Origin: Mycobacteriaceae bacterium
GTDB taxonomy: Bacteria; Actinomycetota; Actinomycetes; Mycobacteriales; Mycobacteriaceae
Assembly: GCA_019749805.1 (NCBI GenBank)
Contig: JAIEPH010000026.1
Coordinates: forward strand, 1-64,000
Reading direction: 5' to 3'
Length of the DNA stretch: 64,000 nucleotides
Below the pieces are notes generated by a model. That model saw only the letters and a list, made by a program, of their open reading frames with translations, was not told the DNA's origin and did not search any database. Made by a program: the position numbers and the translations under genes. Positions 9,970 through 18,779 of the stretch are shown here, piece after piece. Within the stretch, counting starts at the first letter, position 1, and the number at the start of each line of letters is the position of its first letter.

Positions 9970-11211
9970 CTACACGCCGATCAATTGGATGCTCAGCCAC
10001 AGGGCTGCGACCGATGCCAGCAGGGTGAGCGGTACCGTGCACAACCCGATCCGGGTGAACTCGACGAAGCTCGTCGGCATCTCCCGGCGTACCACACCGC
10101 GCCACAGCAGGTTGGCCAGTGAGCCGACGTACGTCAGATTCGGCCCGATGTTCACGCCGACCAGTACGGCGAGCACGGCGGCCGGGCCCGATGCCGCGAC
10201 GAGCGGAAGCATGACCAAAACCGCGGGCAGGTTGTTGACGGCGTTGGAAAGCGCGGCGGCGATCGCGGCGATTCCGAGCAGCGCAGGCAGCGTGTTCCCG
10301 GTGGGCAGCACATGACGCATCGCGGAGTCGAGGCCGTGCAGCATCACCGCGTCGACGACGATCCCGAGGCACAATACGAACGCCAGGAACGGCGCGTCGA
10401 TCGCGGATGCGATCCGCGTGACGGTGGTGTCTCGGCGGGCGAGTGCACGCACGCCCAGGGTGGTTGCGCCCGCCAGGGCCGCCCAAGCGGGGGAGTGTCC
10501 AAGTATCGAGGCCACCGCAAACCCGACCAGGGTGAGCGCGAGTACCACCAGCACGAACACCGGCACGTCGACAGGCTCTGAGGTAGTTATCTGCTGCGAT
10601 TCGATCGACAGATCACGCTTGAAAAGCCAACGCAGAAGCACGAATTCGACGGCGATCGCCGCCAGCCACGGCAGGGCCATGATCGCGGCGAAATGCAGGA
10701 ACGTCAGGCCCGCTGCCGTGAACGCCAACAGGTTGGTCAGGTTGGACACCGGCAGCAGCAGCGACGCGCTGTTGGACAGGTGGGCGGTGGCATATGCGTG
10801 CGGTCGAGCCGGTTCGGCCAGCGTGCGTGCCGTCGCGAGGACAACCGGTGTCAGTAGCACGACCGTGGCATCCAGGCTCAGGATCGCGGTGGTCGCCGAC
10901 GCGACGACGAACACCATGGACAGCAGGTGTTTGGGGTTGCCCGCGCTGAACCGCGCCATCGCGACGCCCGCGGCGCGGAACAGGCCTTCGTCGTCGCACA
11001 GTCGCGCCAACACCAGGATCGCCGCGAGGAAGCCGACCACGGGCAGCAGCCGGTTCACCTCGGCCAATGCCTCCGGCACCGAGATGACGCCGGCGACGAT
11101 CAGCGAGGCGGCCGCCGGCACCGCGACGATGGCCTCGGGCCAGCCGTGCGGGCGCACGATGGCGAACAGCAGCACGACGGCCAGCGCGACGAGCGCCAGG
11201 CTCAAGTCCAC
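9970..11211 (-). CDS. ArsB/NhaD-superfamily ion transporter (ArsB2-like)
   Basis: This is a predicted integral membrane transporter of the ArsB/CitT type, annotated as an arsenite or anion efflux pump in relatives (M. tuberculosis Rv3578, ArsB2). The 413-residue protein has about 11-12 hydrophobic segments across its whole length, with family-typical stretches such as SLDATVVLLTP, SNLTNLLAF, LSNAVNNLPAV and VGVNIGPNLTYVGSLA. No arsR or arsC lies nearby, so arsenite as substrate is not supported by context. The GTG start at 11211 overlaps the end of the preceding metallo-hydrolase by 10 bp; an upstream in-frame start at 11277 is less likely. Confidence 0.85.
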   Translation of the reverse strand: MDLSLALVALAVVLLFAIVRPHGWPEAIVAVPAAASLIVAGVISVPEALAEVNRLLPVVGFLAAILVLARLCDDEGLFRAAGVAMARFSAGNPKHLLSMVFVVASATTAILSLDATVVLLTPVVLATARTLAEPARPHAYATAHLSNSASLLLPVSNLTNLLAFTAAGLTFLHFAAIMALPWLAAIAVEFVLLRWLFKRDLSIESQQITTSEPVDVPVFVLVVLALTLVGFAVASILGHSPAWAALAGATTLGVRALARRDTTVTRIASAIDAPFLAFVLCLGIVVDAVMLHGLDSAMRHVLPTGNTLPALLGIAAIAAALSNAVNNLPAVLVMLPLVAASGPAAVLAVLVGVNIGPNLTYVGSLANLLWRGVVRREMPTSFVEFTRIGLCTVPLTLLASVAALWLSIQLIGV

Positions 11212-12122
11212 GGGTCTGCACGCTGCCAGAGCGTAGGCAGATGCAGCGCCACACCGTTCTCGCGCGCCAGCCGGCACAGCACCCGCATCGTGACGTCCAG
11301 ATCATCACCTGCGTAGGGCAGCGCGCGCAGCGGCTTGTGCAGCGGGCGGAAGAAGTCGTCCCAATGGGTCAGGACGACGCGGCGCGCACCCACCGTGCGC
11401 ACAGTTTCCGTCCAGTAGTCGAGCAGGTACTGCTCGGGCTGCACACCGAGCTGCCCGACGCCGAGGTACACGACGTCGGCCTGTTGTCCGGCCAGGGCGC
11501 CGGGCACGAAACCGGCGCTGCCGACGACCAGCAGCCGCCGGTCTGACGGCCGGTGATGCACGACCGTCGACCATGCTTCACCGCACTTGTATGTCGAGGC
11601 GCGCACCGGTGGCGTGACGGGTTCAGTGATGACTCCGGGAAAGCGGTCGGGTGGGCAGTGCTCGGACTCGATCAGTGTGACGTCATACGCCCCAAGGGTT
11701 ATGGGTTCACCCGGTGTCGCCACGACGAGACGATCGTCGGGCAAGCCGTGGCCGAGGCCGACCTGTCGCGCCGATGTTCCGCCGACCACCTTCGCGCCGG
11801 TGCGCTCGGCGACGACGGCGCTGTCCATCGTGTGGTCGAAATGGGTGTGCACCGGCAACACCGCCTCAAGCCGCTGCACCCCCATTCGCGCCAACGAGCC
11901 GTCGATCCGCGGCGCCGAGGGCGACAACGACCGCAGCCCGACCTCGGCCAGGCTCGGCCGGGAGAAGAAGCCGTCGGTCATCACCGCGGACTCACCGTCG
12001 TCGACGAGCAGCGTGGTGACACCGGCCCAGGTGACGGTCAGTGGCGCATCCTCGGGCGCAGCGGGCGTGTCGAAGTAACCGGCGTAGTCGGCCAGATCGG
12101 GCCTGCCGAGCTTGAGGCGCAT
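11202..12122 (-). CDS. Metallo-beta-lactamase-fold hydrolase (Rv3577-like)
   Basis: This is a predicted zinc hydrolase of unknown substrate. The 306-residue protein carries the HxHxDH motif as HTHFDH (about residues 92-97), a further metal-site His in VLTHWDD, and an Asp/Gly-rich strand (LLVVGSAGF) typical of the UlaG/lactonase-like branch. It corresponds to M. tuberculosis Rv3577, which also neighbours arsB2. It is on the same strand as, and overlaps, the ArsB-like gene, so the two are likely co-expressed. It lies 10 bp downstream of rpmE2 on the same strand, so read-through from the zinc locus is possible. Confidence 0.83.
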   Translation of the reverse strand: MRLKLGRPDLADYAGYFDTPAAPEDAPLTVTWAGVTTLLVDDGESAVMTDGFFSRPSLAEVGLRSLSPSAPRIDGSLARMGVQRLEAVLPVHTHFDHTMDSAVVAERTGAKVVGGTSARQVGLGHGLPDDRLVVATPGEPITLGAYDVTLIESEHCPPDRFPGVITEPVTPPVRASTYKCGEAWSTVVHHRPSDRRLLVVGSAGFVPGALAGQQADVVYLGVGQLGVQPEQYLLDYWTETVRTVGARRVVLTHWDDFFRPLHKPLRALPYAGDDLDVTMRVLCRLARENGVALHLPTLWQRADPWT

Positions 12123-12132
12123 AGGGCCAACC

Positions 12133-12381
12133 TTATGCGCGGCCCCCGTAGCGCCTGCGGAACTTCTCGACCTGTCCGGCCGTATCGATATGGCGACGCG
12201 AACCCGTCCAGAACGGGTGCGACGCGGCGCTGATGTCGACGACGACGAGGGGATACGTGCGCCCGTCCTCCCATTGAACGGTGCGCTCGCTCGTCAGGGT
12301 GGATCGCGTCAGGAACGCGTCGCCGGTGGTCGCGTCCTGGAACACCACGGGGTGGTAGTCGGGATGAATGTCGGGTTTCAC
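12133..12381 (-). CDS. rpmE2: 50S ribosomal protein L31 type B (zinc-independent paralogue)
   Basis: This 82-residue L31 has the typical start [14 protein letters not shown] and the C-terminal HPFWTG, but lacks the CxxC pairs of zinc-binding L31. It is therefore the C-minus form that replaces the zinc form when zinc is scarce. Its start overlaps the mrf stop by 4 bp (ATGA), so the two are one transcript from the zinc-responsive promoter at 13.58 kb. Confidence 0.95.
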   Translation of the reverse strand: MKPDIHPDYHPVVFQDATTGDAFLTRSTLTSERTVQWEDGRTYPLVVVDISAASHPFWTGSRRHIDTAGQVEKFRRRYGGRA

Positions 12382-13559
12382 CGTTCGTCTCCTTCGTAGT
12401 TCGCAATGACGTCGCCCGCGTGTTCGGCCTTGTCCTCACATGGGTCGTCGTGCCAATCGCCGAACGGGTCGGCGTACGCGCGCCATTCGTGCGGCCGCGC
12501 CATTTCCTCGTCGGTCAACAGCGCTGCCTGCAGGCCGTCGGCGATGGACTCGGGTTCGGCGCCGCACACCAGTACAGTCAACGCAACGTGGCGATCACCG
12601 ACCGTGGCGTCCCAATCGGCCGAGGCCAGCGCGCACCGCTGCGGATCGGCGTAGGCCAACTGATTGGAAGTCATTGCGGCCAACCACTTTCCGGCGTACT
12701 CAGTCCGCAGTCCACAGCCGGCGGACTCGATCCACATGGCGTCGTCGAACCGGTTGGCCAGCCATATCCGGCCCCGCGTCCGCACCACACCGTCCAGCAG
12801 TAGATCCAACGCGTCGTGCAGGCGTTCGGGATGAAACGGCCGGCGCGCCGAAAACAGGATGAGCCCGACGTCGCCGTCGGTGGACAGTGAGGGCTCACCG
12901 GCCAGCAGGGGATCATGCGGATTGTCGCTGCGACCGCGACGGCTGTCGGGTTCGAGATTGGCCAGCGCGGTGTCGGCCCGGCCGGCTCCGACTGTGAGCC
13001 GTGCGAGTGGAGCCAGCCTGCGCAGCACCGCCAGCGTGCGGGTGTTGGGTTCGGTGAGTACGAGCGCATCGGCGAACTCGGCCTGCGCGACCACCACCTG
13101 CGCGACCGTGCGGCCATCGGCGAGTTCGTCGTCTCCGAGGGACTGGGTCAGCCAGCGCGCTGTGTCCACGCACGTCACCACAGCTTCGATGCGGACGTCG
13201 CAGGCGGCGGGCCCGTCGAGGTACCCGCGCCCCAGGCGCACCCGGATGTTGTTGATCGCCCAGCAGACAGGTTCGGGTTCCAGCCACGGCATCAGGCGGA
13301 CGACGACGCGGTCGACGTCGCTGCGGCGGTGCAGCCGTCGGAGCAGGATCAGCAGGTCGTTGCGCACGGTGCAGCTGGCGCAGCCTTTCCGCAGCTCCAG
13401 CGGCCATTCCGTGGTGTCGCCGGCCACAGTCACGCGCCGCAGGACCACCTGCCCGTCGAACCTGTGCTCGACGACGACGGTGCCCGGTTGGTTCGCGACG
13501 GCGTCGACGACGCCATCGGTATCGCCCTGACCGCAGACCAGGACCACCGGCGTTCGCAT
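12378..13559 (-). CDS. mrf: CobW-like ribosome hibernation factor Mrf
   Basis: It resembles Mrf (MPY recruitment factor) of M. smegmatis, which is induced on zinc depletion and recruits the hibernation factor MPY to zinc-free ribosomes. The 393-residue protein has a CobW/COG0523-like fold but a degenerate P-loop (GQGDTDG near residues 10-16 with no GKS/T), so GTP hydrolysis is doubtful. A CASC pair (60-63) takes the place of the CxCC metal motif of true COG0523 GTPases. A CobW C-terminal domain follows (about 245-390). It is the first gene leftward of the Zur box, with a GGGAGG ribosome site. Function is by family; the P-loop loss is read directly. Confidence 0.88.
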   Translation of the reverse strand: MRTPVVLVCGQGDTDGVVDAVANQPGTVVVEHRFDGQVVLRRVTVAGDTTEWPLELRKGCASCTVRNDLLILLRRLHRRSDVDRVVVRLMPWLEPEPVCWAINNIRVRLGRGYLDGPAACDVRIEAVVTCVDTARWLTQSLGDDELADGRTVAQVVVAQAEFADALVLTEPNTRTLAVLRRLAPLARLTVGAGRADTALANLEPDSRRGRSDNPHDPLLAGEPSLSTDGDVGLILFSARRPFHPERLHDALDLLLDGVVRTRGRIWLANRFDDAMWIESAGCGLRTEYAGKWLAAMTSNQLAYADPQRCALASADWDATVGDRHVALTVLVCGAEPESIADGLQAALLTDEEMARPHEWRAYADPFGDWHDDPCEDKAEHAGDVIANYEGDER

Positions 13560-13578
13560 GCGTACCTCCCTGTATTGT

Positions 13579-13599
13579 TGAAAACGATTATCATTTACA
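13579..13599. promoter_or_regulatory. Predicted Zur operator between mrf and rpmB
   Basis: A 21-bp imperfect palindrome with arms TGAAAACGAT and ATCATTTACA around a central T (8 of 10 arm positions pair) lies in the 62 bp between the divergent mrf and rpmB starts. The GAT-T-ATC core and AAA/TTT flanks fit the mycobacterial Zur site. One box could repress both arms of the zinc-independent ribosomal-protein locus. Zur binding is inferred. Confidence 0.85.
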
Positions 13600-13621
13600 T
13601 TAGCGCAGTGAAGGGAGGGCC

Positions 13622-13858
13622 ATGTCCGCGCATTGTCAGGTCACGGGCCGAGCACCGAGCTTCGGCAACACGGTGTCGCACTCGCACCGGCGCACCCGTC
13701 GGCGGTGGAACCCGAATATCCAGACGAAGACGTACTACCTGCCATCCGAGGGCCGCCGGATCAAACTCCGCGTCAGCACCAAGGGAATCAAGGTGATAGA
13801 CCGTGACGGTATTGAGGCCGTCGTCGCCCGGCTGCGCCGCCAAGGAATCAAAATCTGA
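13622..13858 (+). CDS. rpmB: 50S ribosomal protein L28 (zinc-independent paralogue)
   Basis: This 78-residue L28 keeps the family core ([17 protein letters not shown]) and one Cys at residue 5, but lacks the second CxxC pair, so it cannot form the usual zinc site. It is the first gene of the rightward C-minus operon, with an AGGGAGGG ribosome site and the Zur box 23 bp upstream. The stop overlaps the rpmG start (TGATG). Confidence 0.95.
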   Translation: MSAHCQVTGRAPSFGNTVSHSHRRTRRRWNPNIQTKTYYLPSEGRRIKLRVSTKGIKVIDRDGIEAVVARLRRQGIKI

Positions 13859-14022
13859 TGGTGCGCAACGATATCCGGCGAATCGTCAAGCTGAAGTCGA
13901 CCGCAGGCACGGGCTACACCTACGTCACACGCAAGAACCGCCGCAACGATCCCGACCGGATCGTCCTGCGAAGGTACGACCCGGTGGTGCGGCGCCACGT
14001 CGACTTCCGTGAGGAGCGCTGA
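13858..14022 (+). CDS. rpmG: 50S ribosomal protein L33 (zinc-independent paralogue, 54 aa)
   Basis: This short gene encodes 54 residues starting [20 protein letters not shown], with the L33 core [21 protein letters not shown]. The two CxxC pairs of zinc-binding L33 are absent. It overlaps the rpmB stop by one base and its own TGA overlaps the rpsN start (TGATG), so the operon is translated as a coupled chain. Translation was checked codon by codon. Confidence 0.95.
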   Translation: MVRNDIRRIVKLKSTAGTGYTYVTRKNRRNDPDRIVLRRYDPVVRRHVDFREER

Positions 14023-14321
14023 TGGCCAAGACCTCGAAAATCGCGAAGAACGAGCAACGACGCAAAACCGTTGCGCGCTATGCCGAACGGCGCGCCCAGC
14101 TCAAGGAAACCATCCGGACGGGGACGCGCGACGAGCGGGCTGTGGCGGTGGCGGCTCTGCAGAAACTTCCGCGGGACGCCAGTCCGGTACGACTGCGCAA
14201 CCGCGACGCCATCGACGGCAGGCCGCGCGGCCATCTGCGCAAGTTCGGACTGTCTCGGGTGCGGGTGCGTGAACTCGCGCATCGCGGCGAGCTGCCCGGC
14301 GTTTCGAAGGCGAGTTGGTAG
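14022..14321 (+). CDS. rpsN: 30S ribosomal protein S14 (zinc-independent paralogue)
   Basis: This 99-residue S14 is the long form without the CxxC-x12-CxxC zinc knuckle of the 61-residue type Z protein. It has the S14 core [22 protein letters not shown] and ends [10 protein letters not shown], as normal. It belongs to the C-minus operon and overlaps rpmG upstream and rpsR downstream. Confidence 0.95.
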   Translation: MAKTSKIAKNEQRRKTVARYAERRAQLKETIRTGTRDERAVAVAALQKLPRDASPVRLRNRDAIDGRPRGHLRKFGLSRVRVRELAHRGELPGVSKASW

Positions 14322-14575
14322 TGGCCAGGAAGAGGCTGGTCCGCCGATCTCTCGCACCTGAACCCAAGCGGCATAAGACAAATCCGCTGAAGGCTGCCGG
14401 CATCACCCACGTCGACTACAAGGACGTGCAGCTGCTCCGCACATTCATCTCCGAGCGCGGCAAGCTCCGGTCGCGCCGTGTGACGGGGTTGACGGTGCAG
14501 CAGCAGCGTCAGGTCGCCATCGCGGTCAAGAATGCTCGGGAGATGGCGCTGCTGCCGTACGCCACCCTGCGGTAA
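14321..14575 (+). CDS. rpsR: 30S ribosomal protein S18 (zinc-independent paralogue)
   Basis: This is an 84-residue S18 paralogue with the core [18 protein letters not shown], followed by [26 protein letters not shown] sequence, and no zinc-binding Cys. The GTG at 14321 (TAGTG overlap with the rpsN stop) gives the natural start MARKRL. A TTG at 14315 in frame would add two residues. It is the last ribosomal gene of the operon; the COG0523 GTPase follows after 9 bp. Confidence 0.93.
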   Translation: MARKRLVRRSLAPEPKRHKTNPLKAAGITHVDYKDVQLLRTFISERGKLRSRRVTGLTVQQQRQVAIAVKNAREMALLPYATLR

Positions 14576-14584
14576 TCTCCGCGC

Positions 14585-15616
14585 GTGAGAACCATCCCCG
14601 TCATCGCACTGACGGGATATCTCGGCGCAGGTAAGACGAGCCTGCTCAACCATGTCCTGCGAACGCCGAGAGCTCGACTTGGCGTGATCATCAACGACTT
14701 TGGCACGCTCAACGTCGACGCCGGACTGGTCACCGGCCAGATCGACGAACCCGCCTCGATCACCGGTGGCTGTGTGTGCTGTCTGCCGGACAACGGTGGG
14801 CTGGACGAGGCGCTGACCAAGCTCACCGACCCACGGCTCGACCTTGATGCCATCATCGTCGAGACCAGCGGTCTGGCCGACCCGGTCGCCGTGGCGCAGT
14901 TGATTCGGTTCAGCGGCGTCGACGGCGTGCGGCCGGGCGGCATAGTCGACGTTATCGACGCCACCACCCACTTCGACGTGGTGGACCGCGGCACAACTCC
15001 GCCGGCTCGGTATGCCGCCGCGTCGTTGATCGTCGTCAACAAGATGGATCGACTGCCCGAGCGGGACCGGCAACCGCTGCTCGAGCGAGTCGAGCAGCGT
15101 GTCCGCGAGCGGAACCCACTCGCCCCCGTAGTCGGGACGGTCGGCGCGCGAATCGATCCCGCACTGCTGTATGACCTACCCGGATCGGATGACGAGCTGG
15201 GCCAGCTGTCGTTCAGGGAACTGCTATTCGATTCGGCGGACGACGCACATGCCCACGCGGAGGATGACCATGCCCACGCCGACGCGGTCACGGTGACCAG
15301 CACGGGGTGTATCGACCCGGGCAAACTTCTTGACCTGCTGGAGGATCCGCCGCCTGGGGTCTATCGGGTCAAGGGCACGATTGCCGTGCGATACCGCTCG
15401 GCAGTGCGGCCCTATGTCGTGCATCTGGTTGGTCCGTCCATTCATATCTCCACCGCTCCCGCGTCGGCGACGCCGAACAGCCTCGTTGCCATCGGAATGG
15501 ATCTGGACACCGAACACGTGCGCGCCCTTCTGGACGCCGCGCTCGACCCATGCGACGGAAACGCGTCGGCAGGCGCCATTCGCCGACTGCAGCGCTATCG
15601 CCGGCTGAGCCTGTGA
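14585..15616 (+). CDS. COG0523 (CobW/ZNG1-type) GTPase, probable zinc chaperone
   Basis: This is a G3E-family GTPase likely to handle zinc during limitation. The 343-residue protein has an intact Walker A (TGYLGAGKTS, 10-19), the metal-binding CxCC motif (Cys63, 65, 66 in GGCVCC), the NKMD guanine motif, and a His-rich loop with alternating Asp/His/Ala at about 219-232. A CobW C-terminal domain ends the protein. It differs from its neighbour Mrf, which has lost the P-loop. Position 9 bp after rpsR puts it under the same Zur box. Metal and target protein are inferred; cobalt or another metal cannot be excluded. Confidence 0.88.
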   Translation: MRTIPVIALTGYLGAGKTSLLNHVLRTPRARLGVIINDFGTLNVDAGLVTGQIDEPASITGGCVCCLPDNGGLDEALTKLTDPRLDLDAIIVETSGLADPVAVAQLIRFSGVDGVRPGGIVDVIDATTHFDVVDRGTTPPARYAAASLIVVNKMDRLPERDRQPLLERVEQRVRERNPLAPVVGTVGARIDPALLYDLPGSDDELGQLSFRELLFDSADDAHAHAEDDHAHADAVTVTSTGCIDPGKLLDLLEDPPPGVYRVKGTIAVRYRSAVRPYVVHLVGPSIHISTAPASATPNSLVAIGMDLDTEHVRALLDAALDPCDGNASAGAIRRLQRYRRLSL

Positions 15617-15629
15617 GATCGAACGCAGG

Positions 15630-16385
15630 TCAGCTGAACGCCTTGATCTCGACTCCGTCGGAATCCAGCCGTGCCCTGACTGCATGGGCGATCTGCACGG
15701 CCCCCGGTGAATCTCCGTGCACACAAACAGATTCGACCGTGATCGGAATCGTGGAGCCATCTGCTGCGGCAACTCGACCCGCCGTCACCATCGACGACAC
15801 CCGGTCTGCGATCTCCTCGACGTCATGCAGTACCGAGTTGTGCAGCCGTCGCGACACCAGCTGTCCGTCGGAGCGATACGCGCGGTCGGCGAACGCCTCG
15901 GGCACCGTCCGCAGGCCGAGCTCCTGCGCCTCGGCGAAGAACACCGAACCGGACAGGCCCAGGACGGGCAGTGCCGGGTCGACCGCGTGTACCGCTTCGG
16001 CCACCGCCCGTGCCTGATCGTGATTGGTGACGATCGTGTTGTACAGCGCGCCATGGGGTTTGACGTAGGAAACTGTCGATCCCGCGACGCGAGCGATCGC
16101 CTGTAGCGCGCCGATCTGGTAGATCACATCCGCTTTCAGGTCTTCTGGATCGGCGTCGATGAAGCGTCTGCCGAATCCGGCGAGATCGAGATAGCTGACT
16201 TGCGCACCGATCCGCACATTGCGTTCGGCGGCCGCCCGGCATGTCCGCAGCAACAGTGCGGAGTCACCGGCGTGGAAGCCGCATGCGACGTTGGCGCTCG
16301 TGACGACGTCGAGCATGGCGTCGTCATCGCCGAGTTTCCATACTCCGAAGCTCTCACCGAGATCGGCGTTGAGATCGACGGTCAC
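15630..16385 (-). CDS. pxpA: 5-oxoprolinase subunit A (LamB/YcsF family)
   Basis: PxpA acts with PxpB and PxpC to hydrolyse 5-oxoproline to glutamate using ATP. The 251-residue protein begins VDLNADLGESFG, the hallmark of the family, and contains NVACGFHAGD and YVKPHGALYN. The GTG start at 16385 overlaps the bluB stop by 4 bp (GTGA). pxpB and pxpC are not in the window, so either they lie elsewhere or this protein has another role. It converges on the COG0523 GTPase gene with a 13 bp gap, one of only two convergent junctions here without interlocked stops. Confidence 0.88.
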   Translation of the reverse strand: MTVDLNADLGESFGVWKLGDDDAMLDVVTSANVACGFHAGDSALLLRTCRAAAERNVRIGAQVSYLDLAGFGRRFIDADPEDLKADVIYQIGALQAIARVAGSTVSYVKPHGALYNTIVTNHDQARAVAEAVHAVDPALPVLGLSGSVFFAEAQELGLRTVPEAFADRAYRSDGQLVSRRLHNSVLHDVEEIADRVSSMVTAGRVAAADGSTIPITVESVCVHGDSPGAVQIAHAVRARLDSDGVEIKAFS

Positions 16386-17056
16386 GTCGACCAGCCTACG
16401 ATCGGCGCGGGCGCGGCCCACCGGTTCTCGGCGACGAATTCGCTCAGCGGCCGTCCGAGCGCCCAATCGTCGATCTCGAGTTGAGGGCGGTCGGGAAACT
16501 CCGGTACCGGGCCGAGGCACAGCACGGCGACCGTCTCGGCGTCCTCCGGTACGCCGAGCAACTCCCCGAGCCGGCGCGGATCGAATATCGACACCCACCC
16601 CATGCCGAGTCCTTCGGCACGCGCGGCCAGCCACAGGTTCTCGATGGCGCACGACACCGACGCGAGATCCATCTGGGGCAGCGTGCGCCTGCCGAACACG
16701 TGGGCCTGCCTGCCGTCGCCGAGCGCGACGACCAAGAGCTCGGCACAGTCCAGAATGCCTTCGACCTTCAGGGCCAGAAACTCGGCGTTGCGCGGGCCGA
16801 GCGCCTCGGCGGTGCGCTGACGCTCGTCGTCGACGACGGCGTGGATGTCCCGGCGCAGCGCGGGGTCGGTGATCCGGATGAATCGCCACGGCTGCATCAG
16901 CCCGACGCTGGGCGCGGCATGCGCGGCCTGTAGCAATCGAACCAGGACGTCGTCGGGGATTTCGGATCCGGGGACGAAGCGGCGCATATCGCGGCGTGCG
17001 GCGATCACCCGGTAGATCGCGCTTCGCTCAGCGGGGCTGAATGCGTGCTCGGTCAC
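16382..17056 (-). CDS. bluB: 5,6-dimethylbenzimidazole synthase BluB
   Basis: BluB cleaves reduced FMN with O2 to form 5,6-dimethylbenzimidazole, the lower ligand of cobalamin. The 224-residue nitroreductase-fold protein has the BluB-specific phrases RRDMRRF and HAAPSVGLMQPWRFI, and GLGMGWVSIFDP. The GTG at 17056 (MTEHAFSPAER) is preferred because the residues before it do not belong to the fold. It corresponds to M. tuberculosis Rv0306. Coupling to pxpA by a 4-bp overlap has no obvious biochemical logic. Confidence 0.87.
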   Translation of the reverse strand: MTEHAFSPAERSAIYRVIAARRDMRRFVPGSEIPDDVLVRLLQAAHAAPSVGLMQPWRFIRITDPALRRDIHAVVDDERQRTAEALGPRNAEFLALKVEGILDCAELLVVALGDGRQAHVFGRRTLPQMDLASVSCAIENLWLAARAEGLGMGWVSIFDPRRLGELLGVPEDAETVAVLCLGPVPEFPDRPQLEIDDWALGRPLSEFVAENRWAAPAPIVGWST

Positions 17057-17115
17057 GCTCGTGAGCTTAGGAGCCGGGCGGCGGGCGACATCCAAGTAGG
17101 TGGCACCATCGAAAG

Positions 17116-17922
17116 GTGACCCGCGACCAGGTACTGATCAGTGCGGCGGAACTGAAGCAGCGACTCGACGACGGCGAGCGGCCGACGATCCTGGACGTGC
17201 GCTGGCAGCTCACCGAGCCCGACGGTCGCACGGCATTCGAGCGAGGGCATATCCCGGGCGCGGTGTACGTCTCGCTGGAGGACGAGTTGTCCGACCACAC
17301 CGTCACCGGACGCGGCCGCCACCCGCTGCCGTCCGGTCGCGACCTGGAGGCGGCCGCCAGGCGGTGGGGTGTACGCGAGGGTTCGCCGGTTGTCGTGTAC
17401 GACGACTGGAACCGGGCCGGGTCGGCGCGCGCCTGGTGGGTGCTGACCGCGGCGGGCGTCGCCGATGTGCGGATCCTCGACGGCGGACTGGCCGGCTGGT
17501 CCGGTCCCCTCGAAACCGGTCCGGCGAGTGTGCAACCCGGCGATGTGACGGTGGCACACCACGACCTGTACACAGGCGCGTTGCCGACACTTACCGCCGA
17601 GCAGGTGACCGCCGCCGACGTGACCCTGCTGGATGCTCGCGCGCCGGAACGCTTCCGCGGCGAGGTCGAGCCCGTCGATCCGGTCGCGGGCCACATTCCC
17701 GGCGCCCGCAATGTCCCGAGCACGAGCCTGCTGGACCGCGACGGGCGATTTGTCGCCGATGTGCCGGAGTCCAGCGGCGCCGTGGGCGCCTACTGCGGAT
17801 CGGGTGTCACGGCGTCGGTCGTGGTCGCTGCGCTCGCCGCGGCCGGAGTCGACGCCGCGCTGTATCCGGGCTCATGGTCTGAATGGTCTTCGGACTCAAC
17901 ACGTCCGGTGGAACGGGACTAA
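17116..17922 (+). CDS. Sulfurtransferase with two rhodanese domains (mercaptopyruvate type)
   Basis: This 268-residue protein has two tandem rhodanese domains. The N-terminal one (about 8-125) is catalytically inactive, and the C-terminal one carries the active Cys in the loop CGSGVT. That loop is typical of 3-mercaptopyruvate sulfurtransferases, whereas thiosulfate sulfurtransferases have CRKGVT. Other family marks are GHIPGAVYV, LDGGLAGW and GHIPGARNVPS. The start is GTG at 17116 with GAAAG immediately before it. It is divergent from bluB and converges on znuB with interlocked stops (CTAA, 17919-17922). Confidence 0.85.
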   Translation: MTRDQVLISAAELKQRLDDGERPTILDVRWQLTEPDGRTAFERGHIPGAVYVSLEDELSDHTVTGRGRHPLPSGRDLEAAARRWGVREGSPVVVYDDWNRAGSARAWWVLTAAGVADVRILDGGLAGWSGPLETGPASVQPGDVTVAHHDLYTGALPTLTAEQVTAADVTLLDARAPERFRGEVEPVDPVAGHIPGARNVPSTSLLDRDGRFVADVPESSGAVGAYCGSGVTASVVVAALAAAGVDAALYPGSWSEWSSDSTRPVERD

Positions 17923-18779
17923 CTGCGGGCACGGCCACGGCGACCGATCAGCCAGCACACCAGGAAGATCGCGAACGAGATGGTCGTGACGAACACCGAA
18001 ACCGGTACCCCAGGCGCCAGCGACAGCAGGATGCCCCCGACCGCGGACACCTCGGCGAAGATCACCGATGCCGCGACTGCCGCCCCGGGCGACGAGAACA
18101 CCCGAACGGCGGCCGCAGCGGGTGTGATCAGCAGGGACATCACCAGCAACGCCCCAACGATCTGGACGCCCTGTGCGGCCGTCACCCCGACCAGCGCGGC
18201 GAAGACAATACCCAACGCGCGCACCGGAACTCCGCGTCCAGCCGCCACCTCGGGGTCGACGGTGGCGAACAACAGGGGACGGTAGGACACCGCAAGCACG
18301 GCGATGACGACTATCGACACGACGGCCAACAACGCCAGCCCCGAGTAGCCGACGCCGACGATCTGCCCGGTCAGCAGCGCGAAGCTCGTCCCGCTGCGAC
18401 CGGGATATAGATGGATGAACAGCACCGCGAGGCCGAGCCCGAACGCCAGCACCACACCGATCGCCGAATCCCGTTCGCGCGCACGCTGGCCCAGCACCCC
18501 GAACAACACCGCGGCCAATGCGCATCCGACGAGTGCGCCGATACCGACGTTGAAACCGGCGAGCAGCGCGAAAGCCGCTCCGGTGAGGGACAATTCGCTG
18601 GACCCGTGCACTGCGAACGACATCTGCCGCATCACGATGAACGGTCCGATCAACCCGGACACCAGGGCGAGCAGTGCGGCCGCGAGCAGGGCCTGCTGGA
18701 CGAAGTCGCGGCGCAACAGGTCGAGGGTGATGTCGAACGAGAACAGGTGTGTCAGCAGGTCGGTGAGCCGTTCACTCAT
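17919..18779 (-). CDS. znuB: Zinc ABC transporter permease (ZnuB-like)
   Basis: This is a membrane subunit of a metal-uptake ABC transporter (ABC-3 family). The 286-residue protein has about eight hydrophobic helices, and typical stretches GPFIVMRQMSFAVHGSSELSLTG and LLVMSLLITPAA split across the chain. Its ATG overlaps the znuC stop by 8 bp. Together with znuC and znuA and the Zur-like box upstream, zinc is the likely substrate; manganese cannot be ruled out from sequence. Confidence 0.88.
   Translation of the reverse strand: MSERLTDLLTHLFSFDITLDLLRRDFVQQALLAAALLALVSGLIGPFIVMRQMSFAVHGSSELSLTGAAFALLAGFNVGIGALVGCALAAVLFGVLGQRARERDSAIGVVLAFGLGLAVLFIHLYPGRSGTSFALLTGQIVGVGYSGLALLAVVSIVVIAVLAVSYRPLLFATVDPEVAAGRGVPVRALGIVFAALVGVTAAQGVQIVGALLVMSLLITPAAAAVRVFSSPGAAVAASVIFAEVSAVGGILLSLAPGVPVSVFVTTISFAIFLVCWLIGRRGRARS

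Noticed and set aside
15617..15629. Possible terminator between the COG0523 GTPase and pxpA genes
   Set aside because: The 13 bp gap holds no hairpin followed by a T-run.
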